From positions 2,294,001 through 2,358,000 of the forward strand of contig NZ_CP132932.1 of NCBI RefSeq assembly GCF_040358985.1: a DNA stretch of 64,000 bases, given 5' to 3'. Every line of letters begins with the position of its first letter. The first letter of the stretch is position 1. Below, one piece after another: positions 39,901-43,343 of this stretch. Both the position numbers and the translations under genes were made by a program. The DNA comes from Tunturibacter empetritectus (GTDB lineage Bacteria; Acidobacteriota; Terriglobia; Terriglobales; Acidobacteriaceae). Under the pieces are notes generated by a model. That model was not told the DNA's origin, did no database searches, and worked only from the letters and a program-made list of their open reading frames with translations.

Positions 39901-40795
39901 CGTCTGCGCTGTTGACGACAGCCAGATCGAGTTTGCCATCCTGATTAAAGTCGGCTGCGACGATGGCGACGGGACCGTTGCCGGTAGTCAGCTTGGTTGG
40001 GGAAGCGGTGAACCCGCCTGCACCGTCACCGAAGAGAATCCAGACAGTTCTATCGTTGCTGTTCAGAACTGCGAGATCGATGAAGCCATCGCCGTTGAAG
40101 TCGCCAGAAGCGATGCTCTGAGGGCCGCTGCCTACCGTTACCGGCGAAGTGCTGCCCGCTACAGTCTGCTGCCCGGACACGCCTGAGCCAAGGGCAGGAG
40201 GGGGAGTGACGATGAGATAGTTGGCGTTTGACGTGTCCAGGAGGGAGATATTTCCGACGGGGAAGCTGTTGGTGCTCCCTGTTCCTGTCACGGTTGCGGT
40301 AAGCGAAAACGGTGGAGTGGTTCCGGCCGAGGTCTGAACGAGACTGGTGGTTGTGGGATAAGTTCCTGTAATAGTTACACTTTGAACATCAGACGAAGAC
40401 GAATAGGCCTGGATCGCACCGAAGACCGCCATGATGGAGTGACTGCCAACTCCGCCAAACTCCTGCTGCAAAACGGCGGTGCCCGACACGGATTGCACCT
40501 GGACGCTGCCAAGTACTCTGCTGATGCTGTTGTAGGTGTCCAGGAAGGTAACTACTCCGCCTGAGACCGGTGTCGCACCCGCTTTGACCGTCGCCGTCAT
40601 GGCCAGTACGGATCCGTTCGCGGCGCTAATCGGCGTCACCGAGAGCGACGTCGTCGTGGCACTCTGGGCAAACGCAAGAGAAGCAGACATCGCCAAAGAG
40701 AAAGCCGTCAAAGCCGTGAAAGACTTTGAGAAGGAACGGAAGCTGGACTTGACGATTGCCAGGCAGCTTTTGACTTTGGCGCGGTGTGACGACAT
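18677..40795 (-). CDS. giant exported MBG/Ig-like repeat protein (7372 residues)
   Basis: Predicted surface or secreted protein, possibly an adhesin or matrix component. Order: signal peptide (FTALTAFSLAMSASLAFAQS; ATG preceded by GGAG at 7-nt spacing), Ig-like domain, seven FG-GAP repeats (~220-575), Ig-like Big_3_5 (~600-700), MBG domains with two nested unknown domains (~828-1008 and ~1097-1270), five diverged 162-residue MBG pairs, 21.5 near-identical 162-residue pairs, 17 MBG_2 units of 78 residues, an Ig-like domain, and a tail with two hydrophobic segments and LTGCGSG. Cys is nearly absent. Repeats keep the frame for 22 kb without interruption, which argues that the gene is intact and selected. 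A small beta-barrel gene follows 30 nt downstream. Function is inferred from architecture only. Confidence 0.9.
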   Translation of the reverse strand: MSSHRAKVKSCLAIVKSSFRSFSKSFTALTAFSLAMSASLAFAQSATTTSLSVTPISAANGSVLAMTATVKAGATPVSGGVVTFLDTYNSISRVLGSVQVQSVSGTAVLQQEFGGVGSHSIMAVFGAIQAYSSSSDVQSVTITGTYPTTTSLVQTSAGTTPPFSLTATVTGTGSTNSFPVGNISLLDTSNANYLIVTPPPALGSGVSGQQTVAGSTSPVTVGSGPQSIASGDFNGDGFIDLAVLNSNDRTVWILFGDGAGGFTASPTKLTTGNGPVAIVAADFNQDGKLDLAVVNSADGAVAIYLGGINGTFSAPSTYSIPGVFLEVTTPTSLVVGDFDGDGKPDLAVAQSATLLDLVPVNGVVDIMLGDGSGAFPAANVSQVNVGTNPTAIVAGYFNAGGNLDFAVTNKSSNTISVMLGNGNGSSFTQATGSPISTGNGTAPNSLVAADINGDGKLDLAVTYSSTKKIGIFRGNGAGAFAVQATLLSTGTTPTSIVAGDFNADGNVDLAVANSGQTTASLFLGNGDFTFQTPTTPTVAKTPIAVASADFNGDGTSDLAIANNGSKSVSILLNQVTDTASVSFTGVTIPGSGNHNILASFPTNLDFAASKSATLSLAATKISTSTLLSATNSAPAFGQQIVITAMIQPSLVGALTPGGTVTFKDNGNTLGTAITVSGGVATLSTASLTIGVNNITASYSGDTNFVASAAVTPLVITVGPATPVIIWATPAAISYGTLLSSTQLNATTTAPGTFSYNPAPYTLLAVGNYTLTATFTPSNTNYTPLTTTVTLTVNPANPQISWPSPAAITYPTPLSNIQLDATVAVYTPVPLTSYYNINAIYSNGTHFASGFDQSGNAYSSNLLGTSVTWNNITYQLGPANALDGVAGLSSTGTTVTIPLPAGYYASLNMLGAMVNNTTAANPFIITYTDGTTSTYTQSLSDWVYPLNWPGETEVTCVPFRNTSTGGQDAHLTCVYGYQIPLNSSKIVQSVTLPAWQGPGDVSILAMDLVSPPVPGALVYNPALGAVLPTGENTLSATFTPTDQTDYTGASASVQLLVNPSNATTLVWPTPAPIVYGTALSATQLNAVAQTTPGTTSVSLSSYYRVNAFETDGSTFSTGGFDNGGNAYSATLLGSSVVWNGQTYALGPANVPDAVTSTTIALPQGNFVSLSLIGAATTGGQTAQPFTITYTDGTTATTKISLSSWLVNQGYPGESFVAVTGYYNNGSGGRVTGQQADLYGYQIALDNTRTVQSITLPNNRNVVIVAMGLNTSSTPTVVPGTYAYTPAAGVVPAVGTIPLKVVFTPTNPNFGTATKTVNLVVTKQALLFTANNETVVYGTAVPPYTYSVTGYVNGDTAATAFTGNPSLTTTPAAPTAAGTYTITPATGSLASSNYSLTFATGSLTITKATPGINWSNPANITYGTALVQSSTGQLNATVSGSIPGTFSYSPAAGTVLPAGPQTLTVTFTPTDTTDYTTATASVQIIVNQRNLTVTASSYTIPYGTADPAYAATITGFATGDTQANSTTGTPSLTTNPAAPSAPNTYTITAAPGTLASTNYTFTYAPGTLTITKGTLTVTAGNATRVYGSANPTFSATATGAVNSDTFTFAETTTATATSPVGPYNIVPTASGTNLANYNVTYINGTLTVTKAPLVVTASSYTIPYGTADPTYAATITGFVNGDTTATATTGTPSLTTTPAAPSAPNTYTITAAPGTLASTNYSFTYVAGSLTITKGTLTVTAGNATRVYGAANPTFTASATGAMNGDSFTFSETTAATATSPVGPYNIVPTASGTNLANYNVVYVNGTLTVTAANLTVTASSYTIPYGTADPAYTATITGFVNGDTAATATTGTPSLTTNPAAPSAPNTYTITAAPGTLASTNYTFTYAPGTLTITKGTLTVTAGNATRVYGQANPPFTASATGAVNGDSFTFSETTTATATSPAGPYNIVPTASGTNLANYNVVYINGTLTVTKASLTVTANSYTIPYGTTDPTYTATITGFVNGDTTATATTGTPSLTTTPAAPSAANTYTITAAAGTLASTNYTFTYAPGTLTITKGTLTVTAGNATRAYGAANPTFSATATGAASGDTFTFSETTTATTTSPAGTYNIVPTASGTNIGNYNVVYVNGTLTVTAVNLTVTANSYTITYGTADPTYTATITGFVNGDTAASATTGAPSLTTTPAAPAAANTYTITAAPGTLASTNYTFTYVNGSLTINKGSYTITWASQSIVYGTAIGGATGIKATASIPGSFSYSPAGVLPVGPAVTVTATFTPTDTTDYAGQTASAQITVTPAVLTVTANNATRAYGQADPTYTDSITGLVNGDTLATAVTGAASLTSTDTATSPVGSYPITAAAGTLAAKNYTFLYAPGTLTITQATGSSYTITWANQSIVYGTAIGGATGIKATASIPGSFSYSPAGVLPVGPAVSVTATFTPTDTTDYAGQTASAQITVTPAVLTVAASNATRAYGQADPTYTDSITGLVNGDTLATAVTGAASLTSSDTATSPVGSYPITAAAGTLAAKNYTFTFNPGTLTITQATGSSYTITWANQSIVYGTAIGGATGIKATASIPGSFSYSPAGVLPVGPAVTVTATFTPTDTTDYAGQTASAQITVTPAVLTVTASNATRAYGQADPTYTDSITGLVNGDTLATAVTGSASLTSSDTATSPVGSYPITAAAGTLAAKNYTFLYAPGTLTITQATGSSYTITWANQSIVYGTAIGGATGIKATASIPGSFSYSPAGVLPVGPAVSVTATFTPTDTTDYAGQTASAQITVTPAVLTVTANNATRAYGQADPTYTDSITGLVNGDTLATAVTGAASLTSTDTATSPVGSYPITAAAGTLAAKNYTFLYAPGTLTITQATGSSYTITWANQSIVYGTAIGGATGIKATASIPGSFSYSPAGVLPVGPAVTVTATFTPTDTTDYAGQTASAQITVTPAVLTVTANNATRAYGQADPTYTDSITGLVNGDTLATAVTGSASLTSSDTATSPVGSYPITAAAGTLAAKNYTFLYAPGTLTITQATGSSYTITWANQSIVYGTAIGGTTGIKATASIPGSFSYSPAGVLPVGPAVTVTATFTPTDTTDYAGQTASAQITVTPAVLTVTANNATRAYGQADPAYTDSITGLVNGDTLATAVTGSASLTSSDTATSPVGSYPITAAAGTLAAKNYTFTFNPGTLTITQATGSSYTITWANQSIVYGTAIGGATGIKATASIPGSFSYSLAGVLPVGPAVTVTATFTPTDTTDYAGQTASAQITVTPAVLTVAASNATRAYGQADPAYTDSITGLVNGDTLATAVTGSASLTSSDTATSPVGSYPITAAAGTLAAKNYTFTFNPGTLTITQATGSSYTITWANQSIVYGTAIGGATGIKATASIPGSFSYSPAGVLPVGPAVSVTATFTPTDTTDYAGQTASAQITVTPAVLTVTANNATRAYGQADPTYTDSITGLVNGDTLATAVTGSASLTSTDTATSPVGSYPITAAAGTLAAKNYTFLYAPGTLTITQATGSSYTITWANQSIVYGTAIGGATGIKATASIPGSFSYSPAGVLPVGPAVSVTATFTPTDTTDYAGQTASAQIPVTPAVLTVTANNATRAYGQADPAYTDSITGLVNGDTLATAVTGSASLTSSDTATSPVGSYPITAAAGTLAAKNYTFTFNPGTLTITQATGSSYTITWANQSIVYGTAIGGATGIKATASIPGSFSYSPAGVLPVGPAVSVTATFTPTDTTDYAGQTATAQITVTPAVLTVTASNVTRAYGAADPAYTDSITGLVNGDTLATAVTGSASLTSSDTATSPVGSYPITAAAGTLAAKNYTFTYNPGTLTITQATGSSYTITWANQSIVYGTAIGGATGIKATASIPGSFSYSPAGVLPVGPAVTVTATFTPTDTTDYAGQTASAQITVTPAVLTVTANNATRAYGQADPAYTDSITGLVNGDTLATAVTGAASLTSSDTATSPVGSYPITAAAGTLAAKNYTFTFNPGTLTITQATGSSYTITWANQSIVYGTAIGGTTGIKATASIPGSFSYSPAGVLPVGPAVSVTATFTPTDTTDYAGQTASAQITVTPAVLTVTANNATRAYGQADPTYTDSITGLVNGDTLATAVTGSASLTSTDTATSPVGSYPITAAAGTLAAKNYTFLYAPGTLTITQATGSSYTITWANQSIVYGTAIGGATGIKATASIPGSFSYSPAGVLPVGPAVTVTATFTPTDTTDYAGQTASAQITVTPAVLTVTANNATRAYGQADPTYTDSITGLVNGDTLATAVTGSASLTSTDTATSPVGSYPITAAAGTLAAKNYTFTFNPGTLTITQATGSSYTITWANQSIVYGTAIGGATGIKATASIPGSFSYSPAGVLPVGPAVTVTATFTPTDTTDYAGQTASAQITVTPAVLTVTANNATRAYGQADPTYTDSITGLVNGDTLATAVTGAASLTSSDTATSPVGSYPITAAAGTLAAKNYTFLYAPGTLTITQATGSSYTITWANQSIVYGTAIGGTTGIKATASIPGSFSYSPAGVLPVGPAVTVTATFTPTDTTDYAGQTASAQITVTPAVLTVTANNATRAYGQADPAYTDSITGLVNGDTLATAVTGAASLTSSDTATSPVGSYPITAAAGTLAAKNYTFLYAPGTLTITQATGSSYTITWANQSIVYGTAIGGTTGIKATASIPGSFSYSPAGVLPVGPAVSVTATFTPTDTTDYAGQTASAQITVTPAVLTVTANNATRAYGQADPTYTDSITGLVNGDTLATAVTGAASLTSTDTATSPVGSYPITAAAGTLAAKNYTFLYAPGTLTITQATGSSYTITWANQSIVYGTAIGGTTGIKATASIPGSFSYSPAGVLPVGPAVTVTATFTPTDTTDYAGQTASAQITVTPAVLTVAANNATRAFGQADPTYTDSITGLVNGDTLATAVTGAASLTSSDTATSPVGSYPITAAAGTLAAKNYTFLYAPGTLTITQATGSSYTITWANQSIVYGTAIGGTTGIKATASIPGSFSYSPAGVLPVGPAVTVTATFTPTDTTDYAGQTASAQITVTPAVLTVTANNATRAYGQADPTYTDSITGLVNGDTLATAVTGSASLTSSDTATSPVGSYPITAAAGTLAAKNYTFLYAPGTLTITQATGSSYTITWANQSIVYGTAIGGATGIKATASIPGSFSYSPAGVLPVGPAVTVTATFTPTDTTDYAGQTASAQITVTPAVLTVTANNATRAYGQADPTYTDSITGLVNGDTLATAVTGSASLTSSDTATSPVGSYPITAAAGTLAAKNYTFLYAPGTLTITQATGSSYTITWANQSIVYGTAIGGTTGIKATASIPGSFSYSPAGVLPVGPAVTVTATFTPTDTTDYAGQTASAQITVTPAVLTVTANNATRAYGQADPAYTDSITGLVNGDTLATAVTGSASLTSSDTATSPVGSYPITAAAGTLAAKNYTFTFNPGTLTITQATGSSYTITWANQSIVYGTAIGGTTGIKATASIPGSFSYSPAGVLPVGPAVTVTATFTPTDTTDYAGQTASAQITVTPAVLTVTANNATRAFGQADPTYTDSITGLVNGDTLATAVTGAASLTSTDTATSPVGSYPITAAAGTLAAKNYTFLYAPGTLTITQATGSSYTITWANQSIVYGTAIGGTTGIKATASIPGSFSYSPAGVLPVGPAVTVTATFTPTDTTDYAGQTASAQITVTPAVLTVTANNATRAYGSANPTFTGAITGAVNSDTFTESFSTTAITSSPAGTYPIVPAPVGTALSNYTVNVTNGTLTVGKVTLTVTAANATRAYGANNPTFSASAAGAQNGDTFTFTETTTATSASPTGIYSIVPVASGANLSDYNVVYVNGTLTITQATLTVTAADANRAFGAANPTFSASATGAVSGDTFTFTESTPATTSSPVGTYPIIPVASGTNIANYNVVYVNGTLTVGQATLTVTAANATRAYGAANPTFSASATGAANGDTFTFAETTTATTTSSVGNYPIVPSASGTNIANYNVVYVNGTLTVGQATLTVTAASATRAYGAANPTFSASASGAQNSDTFTFTETTTATTSSSAGTYPIVPAATGTNIGNYNVVYVNGTLTINKATLTVTAADANRTYGVANPAFSASATGAQNGDTFTFTESTSAIVSSPPGTYAIVPVATGANLSNYTVTYNNGTLTIGKATLTVTAADASRAYGVTNPAFSATATGAQNGDTFTFTESTSATTSSAPGTYPIVPVASGANINDYTVVYVNGTLTIGKATLTVTAADASRAYGAANPAFSATAAGAQNGDTFTFTESTSATASSPVGNYPIVPSAAGANLSNYTVVYVNGTLSIGQATLTVTAASASRAYGAPNPTFSATAAGAQNGDTFTFTESTPATVASAPGTYAIIPVATGANIANYTVVYVNGTLTVTKATLTVTAADANRTYGTPNPAFSASATGAQNGDTFTFTESTPATIASAPGTYAIIPVASGANIANYTVVYNNGTLTIGKASLTVTAADANRTYGTPNPAFSASATGAQNGDTFTFTESTPATIASAPGTYAIIPVAAGANISDYNVTYVNGTLTIGKATLTVTAADASRAYGAANPTFNASATGAQNGDTFTFSETTSATAASPVGTYAIVPTATGANINDYNVVYTNGTLTVTQVTLTVTATSASRTYGAANPTFSATAAGAVNGDTFTFTESTTATATSPVGTYAIVPLASGTNLSDYNVIYDNGTLTVTQATLNVLAADANRTYGSPNPPFFASATGAQNGDTFTFSETTSATAASPVGTYAIVPTATGTNLADYNVVYTNGTLTVGKANLTITAADANRTYGSPNPAFSASATGVENNDSFTFTETTIATASSPVGTYPIVPSAIGANLSNYTVTYANGTLTIGQAMLTVTAGSTSRIYGSANPVFSATALGAVNGDTFTLTESTNATPSSPIGNYPIAPVATGTNLSDYSVTYINGTLTVTQATLTVTATNASREYGIANPGFTATAVGAVNGDTFTLTESTLATISSPIGTYPIVPAASGTNLSDYNVVYVNGTLTISQATLIVTANSFTKLYGSPNPVFTGTITGALDGDTFTEIFSNSASTLSQPGQYPIIPAATGTNVTDYLQTVQNGMLTITKAPAITTLSLSTTSTVFALPVTFTANVASTTSGTPTGTVTFFDNGNQVNTATLNSSDVATFSTTALSVGVHTITAIYSGDANFNSSTASAASGANTINVAPLDFTIVLTSAQTVEGIYGTTRLYTFHVSPTGGYYPGVINLSASPTGPILATYTFSPSTIAQYAGPTDITLTVATRKLASLESPQDRSRRLSHIALGLFLLPLLGLRYSRRSSRKLTRLIIHSLLILSSLGAIGTLTGCGSGYFDRTYPIVVTANSNGIQHTVNVDYHIDQSPQ
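19502..23479 (-). repeat. 17 tandem MBG_2 units of exactly 234 bp (78 residues)
   Basis: Each unit reads ATLTVTAADANRTYG..NP, then FSASATGAQNGDTFTFTEST, GTYAIVPVATGANLSNYTVT and NGTLTIG. Unit starts run from 23479 to 19501 with no net length change (17 x 234 = 3978). Units differ by many substitutions, so this array is older than the 486-bp array beside it. Confidence 0.9.
23690..34138 (-). repeat. 486-bp (162-residue) near-identical tandem array, 22 starts
   Basis: Each unit has two domains. A: 74 residues, SYTITWANQSIVYGTAIGG to QITVTP. B: 88 residues, AVLTVTANNATRAYGQADP to TITQATGS. The SYTITW serine codon falls at 34138 and again at 23932, exactly 21 x 486 bp apart, so no indel disturbs the register across 10.2 kb. 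The 22nd unit diverges in its B half (RAYGSANPTFTG). Units differ mainly at a few recurring two-state sites. Confidence 0.95.
34139..36340 (-). repeat. diverged copies of the same 162-residue two-domain MBG unit (5 starts)
   Basis: Five copies of (S/N)SYTI(P/T)YGT(A/T)DP alternate with TLTVTAGNATRVYG-type domains. The spacing is again 486 bp (for example GTGTA at 35820 and 36306). They resemble the main array in plan but differ clearly in sequence. Confidence 0.8.
36985..37505 (-). other. second nested beta-sandwich-like domain in the giant protein
   Basis: About 175 residues starting SYYRVNAFETDGSTFSTGGF and ending VVIVAMGLNTSS interrupt an Ig/MBG domain: PAPIVYGTALSATQLNAV lies before it and YAYTPAAGVVPAVGTIPL after it. 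Its internal motifs match the first nested domain (GNAYSATLLGSSVVWNGQ; TITYTDGTTATTKISLSSWL; DLYGYQIAL). Confidence 0.7.
37770..38310 (-). other. first nested beta-sandwich-like domain in the giant protein
   Basis: About 180 residues (SYYNINAIYSNGTHFASGF to VSILAMDLVSP) are inserted inside an Ig-like repeat. Motifs include GNAYSSNLLGTSVTWNNI, LGPANALDG, ITYTDGTTSTYTQSLSDWV and VYGYQIPL. From memory, similar segments accompany secreted glycoside hydrolases, suggesting a carbohydrate-binding fold; unverified. Confidence 0.65.
39075..40135 (-). other. seven FG-GAP/VCBS repeats (predicted beta-propeller) in the giant protein
   Basis: Seven repeats of the form DFNGDGxxDLAVxN can be counted (ASGDFNGDG, AADFNQDG, VGDFDGDG, AGYFNAGG, AADINGDG, AGDFNADG, SADFNGDG). 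Most keep the calcium-binding DxDxDG-like loop; the fourth (YFNAGGN) has lost it. Seven repeats equal one integrin-alpha-type propeller. Confidence 0.8.
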
Positions 40796-41494
40796 GCTTA
40801 TCTCCGTGACGACTAGTGACGTGACAAGAAGCTTCCAGGCAGACAGGTGCGCCTTACGCAGAAGGGTGGGTGGATGGTGGCCACTTTCGACTCCTGCGCT
40901 GGTTTTCTGCTAAGAACTTCCTGAGGCGAGAACTATGTTGGTACTGCTAGGACCCCGAAGAGACCAGGAACTCTCGTGACGCTCTCATCAGGCCTGCATC
41001 TTCGCTGATAGAGAATGGAACTGCATGAGAGAGTTATTGGCCTCCTTTGCTCCTCACTAGCATCACTTAGCCGAGGCTTCTCATCCATAGTCCAAAGGTG
41101 GCAGCATAAACCCCGCAAAATGCAGGCATTTTTACCCAAAACATGGAAATGTTTCCAGCTACTGACACAGAAGTGTCAGAGGCGCGAAGCCATGGACGCC
41201 AGTGTTGGTCTGCGGAATGCCATCGAAGCTTTGAGCGGCCCGGGTTTTTTGTTAGAACCTGCAACGTAGTCCCCGGAGATCCGTTGGAGGATCTCAACGG
41301 CGGGGATTTGTCGCAAGACTGCGCGGTCGCATCTGTATTAGAGAGCCAAAAAATCTAACTGCGTCCGACAGATGAGCGCTTAAAAGTCCACGGCTCTTCC
41401 GGGGCCGGTTCTAGCGGCTTCCTTATCAGCGATCCCAATTGTCGCTGGCCGAGATCTCGTGATTCTTTGTGGCCGTTTTCAGCGTCTTTGGTAT
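40796..41494. other. 699-bp upstream region of the giant-protein gene
   Basis: No gene is supported. The region carries the ribosome site of the 22-kb gene (GGAG just before 40795) and two adjacent inverted repeats at 41144-41179 (separate entry). I looked for a GEMM-type c-di-GMP riboswitch on the minus strand and saw none. Confidence 0.45.
41144..41179. promoter_or_regulatory. two adjacent inverted repeats upstream of the giant-protein gene
   Basis: TGGAAA-TG-TTTCCA (41144-41157) is followed 4 nt later by CTGACAC-AGAA-GTGTCAG (41162-41179), a perfect 7-bp stem with a 4-nt loop. They lie about 350 nt upstream of the 22-kb gene and could be operators or transcript hairpins. Confidence 0.4.
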
Positions 41495-42394
41495 CTATGT
41501 CTTGGGACGGCTTGCCACTGTGGTGCCTGTGATGTCTTCCAGCAGCCGGATGGAGCCGCAGATGTCGTCCTCGCCGAAGCCCTTGGCGATTGCGGCGCGA
41601 TAGAGCTGCCGCGAGAGCGAGGTCAAGGGCGCCGGGACGTTGAGCTCAGCCGCAGACTCCAGCATCAGCTCCATATCTTTCTCGAGCCACTTGACGGAGA
41701 AGTTGGTGGTGAAGTTTCTGGCGAAGACCATAGGGGCTTTTGCGGTGAGCAGGCCAGATTTAGCCGCGCTGTTGTTAAGGATATCGAGCATCATCTCGGG
41801 ATCGACGCCGGCTTTTGTGCTCAGGACGATGCTCTCATTGAAGGCCTGGAGCAGGTTGCCAAGGATCATATTTTGCGACAGCTTGGCGTGAAGTCCCATG
41901 CCTGCTTCTCCGCAGTAGTACAAAAGCTTTCCCATCACCTCAAAGTACGGGCGGACTTTTTCGAAGATATCCTTTGGCCCACCGACCATAAAAGTCAGTG
42001 TGCCCCCTTCTGCTCCGGCTTTGGAGCCGGTACAGGGCGCGTCGAGAAAGCTGATGTCCTTTTTGGCCAGTTCGGCGGCGATAGCGCGGCTTGCAGAGGG
42101 GGCAATGGTGCTGCAGTCGACGATGATCGACCTGGCGGCTGCTCCTTCGGCCAGACCATCTGCGCCGAGGATGACACTGCGGGACATCTCGGTATCGCCT
42201 ACGCAGAGGAAGGTACAGTCGCTCTGGCGCGCAACGTCGGCCGGAGTGGAGCATGCGATGCCGCCTTTGTTAACCAAAGCAGCAACTTTTCCCTCGCTGA
42301 ACGACCAAAGAGCCACCTGATGATCGGCCTCGATCAGACGAAGAGCCATTGGGCCACCCATAATCCCCAATCCTAAAAAGCCAAGCTTTGCCAT
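41495..42394 (-). CDS. NAD(P)-dependent beta-hydroxyacid dehydrogenase (GarR/GLYR family)
   Basis: A 299-residue oxidoreductase of the 3-hydroxyisobutyrate / tartronate-semialdehyde reductase family. The N-terminal Rossmann motif is GFLGLGIMGGPMALRL. The substrate-binding segment is FLDAPCTGSKAGAEGGTL (family DAPVSGG..GA..G). The catalytic Lys lies in GLHAKLSQNMI, and the C-terminal all-alpha domain ends KGFGEDDICGSI. The substrate (succinic semialdehyde, tartronate semialdehyde or another beta-hydroxyacid) cannot be fixed. It is transcribed toward the 699-bp gap and is separated from the alkyltransferase-like gene by about 110 bp, so the two could share a transcript. Confidence 0.9.
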   Translation of the reverse strand: MAKLGFLGLGIMGGPMALRLIEADHQVALWSFSEGKVAALVNKGGIACSTPADVARQSDCTFLCVGDTEMSRSVILGADGLAEGAAARSIIVDCSTIAPSASRAIAAELAKKDISFLDAPCTGSKAGAEGGTLTFMVGGPKDIFEKVRPYFEVMGKLLYYCGEAGMGLHAKLSQNMILGNLLQAFNESIVLSTKAGVDPEMMLDILNNSAAKSGLLTAKAPMVFARNFTTNFSVKWLEKDMELMLESAAELNVPAPLTSLSRQLYRAAIAKGFGEDDICGSIRLLEDITGTTVASRPKT

Positions 42395-42506
42395 TTGTGT
42401 TGGACTCCCTTTAAACGATGTTAGAAGTGAAAGGCGCAGGTGTACAGGAGCGCTATCAAGCCACGAAGGCGGCTAGCAGCACGCGGCTCCCAAGTTTCAA
42501 CTCGCT

Positions 42507-43004
42507 TTAGTCGAACGACTCCCAGGCGCGAAGTGCGTGTTCAAAAAGTTCCATATTGACGAGTTTGCCGCGGAACTTGACGCCTTCCATCTTCAATCGC
42601 GCTCGCTGTTCGATTGCGGGTTCCCCGCGAAGTTTGATCTCACCGCCAGCGCCGAGCACTCGGTGCCATGGAAGATGATCTGGCGGATCGGTGCGCAGGA
42701 GTCTTGCCACAGCGCGATGGTAGAGCGGATAGCCAGCCGCTGCCGCAACCTGTCCGTAGGTGCTGACCTTTCCTGCAGGAATGGAAAGAATGATGCGACG
42801 AAATGCTGTGTCACGGAGTTCGTTCGCACGAGCCCCATCCCGTAGAATTCTGCGTTTCGCCTGGGATGTGGGGACAGTCGGGATAGCCCCTGGAAAGGGA
42901 GGACGAACGGGCTTGTCATTCTTCCTTCGCGTGCTCATCGTCATCCGGTCTTCTAAAGCTCTCTCTGACTTTTGCCTGCTCTGGAAATCAGAGTTCGGGA
43001 TCAT
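42507..43004 (-). CDS. alkyltransferase-like protein (ATL; MGMT fold without the acceptor Cys)
   Basis: A DNA-repair sensor that binds O6-alkylguanine and hands it to nucleotide excision repair. The DNA-binding domain of the MGMT family is clear: FRRIILSIPAGKVSTYGQVA, GYPLYHRAVARLL and LPWHRVLGAGGEIKL. The active-site motif is PWHRV, with Trp where methyltransferases have Cys (PCHRV). By family knowledge this marks ATL proteins and removes transferase activity. At 165 residues it has an unusually long basic N-terminus; ATG codons at 42944 and 42938 (MTMSTRRKN) are plausible alternative starts. It is divergent from the MFS gene. Confidence 0.9.
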   Translation of the reverse strand: MIPNSDFQSRQKSERALEDRMTMSTRRKNDKPVRPPFPGAIPTVPTSQAKRRILRDGARANELRDTAFRRIILSIPAGKVSTYGQVAAAAGYPLYHRAVARLLRTDPPDHLPWHRVLGAGGEIKLRGEPAIEQRARLKMEGVKFRGKLVNMELFEHALRAWESFD

Positions 43005-43343
43005 GATATCTCGTTCGTCATTAGTTCAAACTGCATGAGCGCTCCGCGAAGGAGAAGATGCACCCGTTCGAGATAATGGCGGCTAGCTAGAACGGCGGAG
43101 AGCCGCTACTAAGGAAGGCGAACTCATTCGTCTTTCGTCCGGAACCATGATCACCCAGACGTATCTGGACCCGTCTAAGACCAGTGAGCCGAGAGACTTA
43201 GGTAAAGACGGACCAACCGAGAGATACTGCGACCGTGCACGGGGATTCTCATCTGACTAAGTGCACTATCTTTCAACCTTATTTCGGTTAGGCTTGGATC
43301 AACAAGAGGAAAGTCAGTTCGTTGAATGGAGCCTTAGCTTTTC
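43005..43343. other. 339-bp divergent promoter region (ATL / MFS)
   Basis: The region separates two divergently transcribed genes. A loose inverted repeat (GCGGCT..AGCCGC, around 43080-43105) is visible. No tRNA, riboswitch or sigma-54 site was recognised. Confidence 0.4.
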
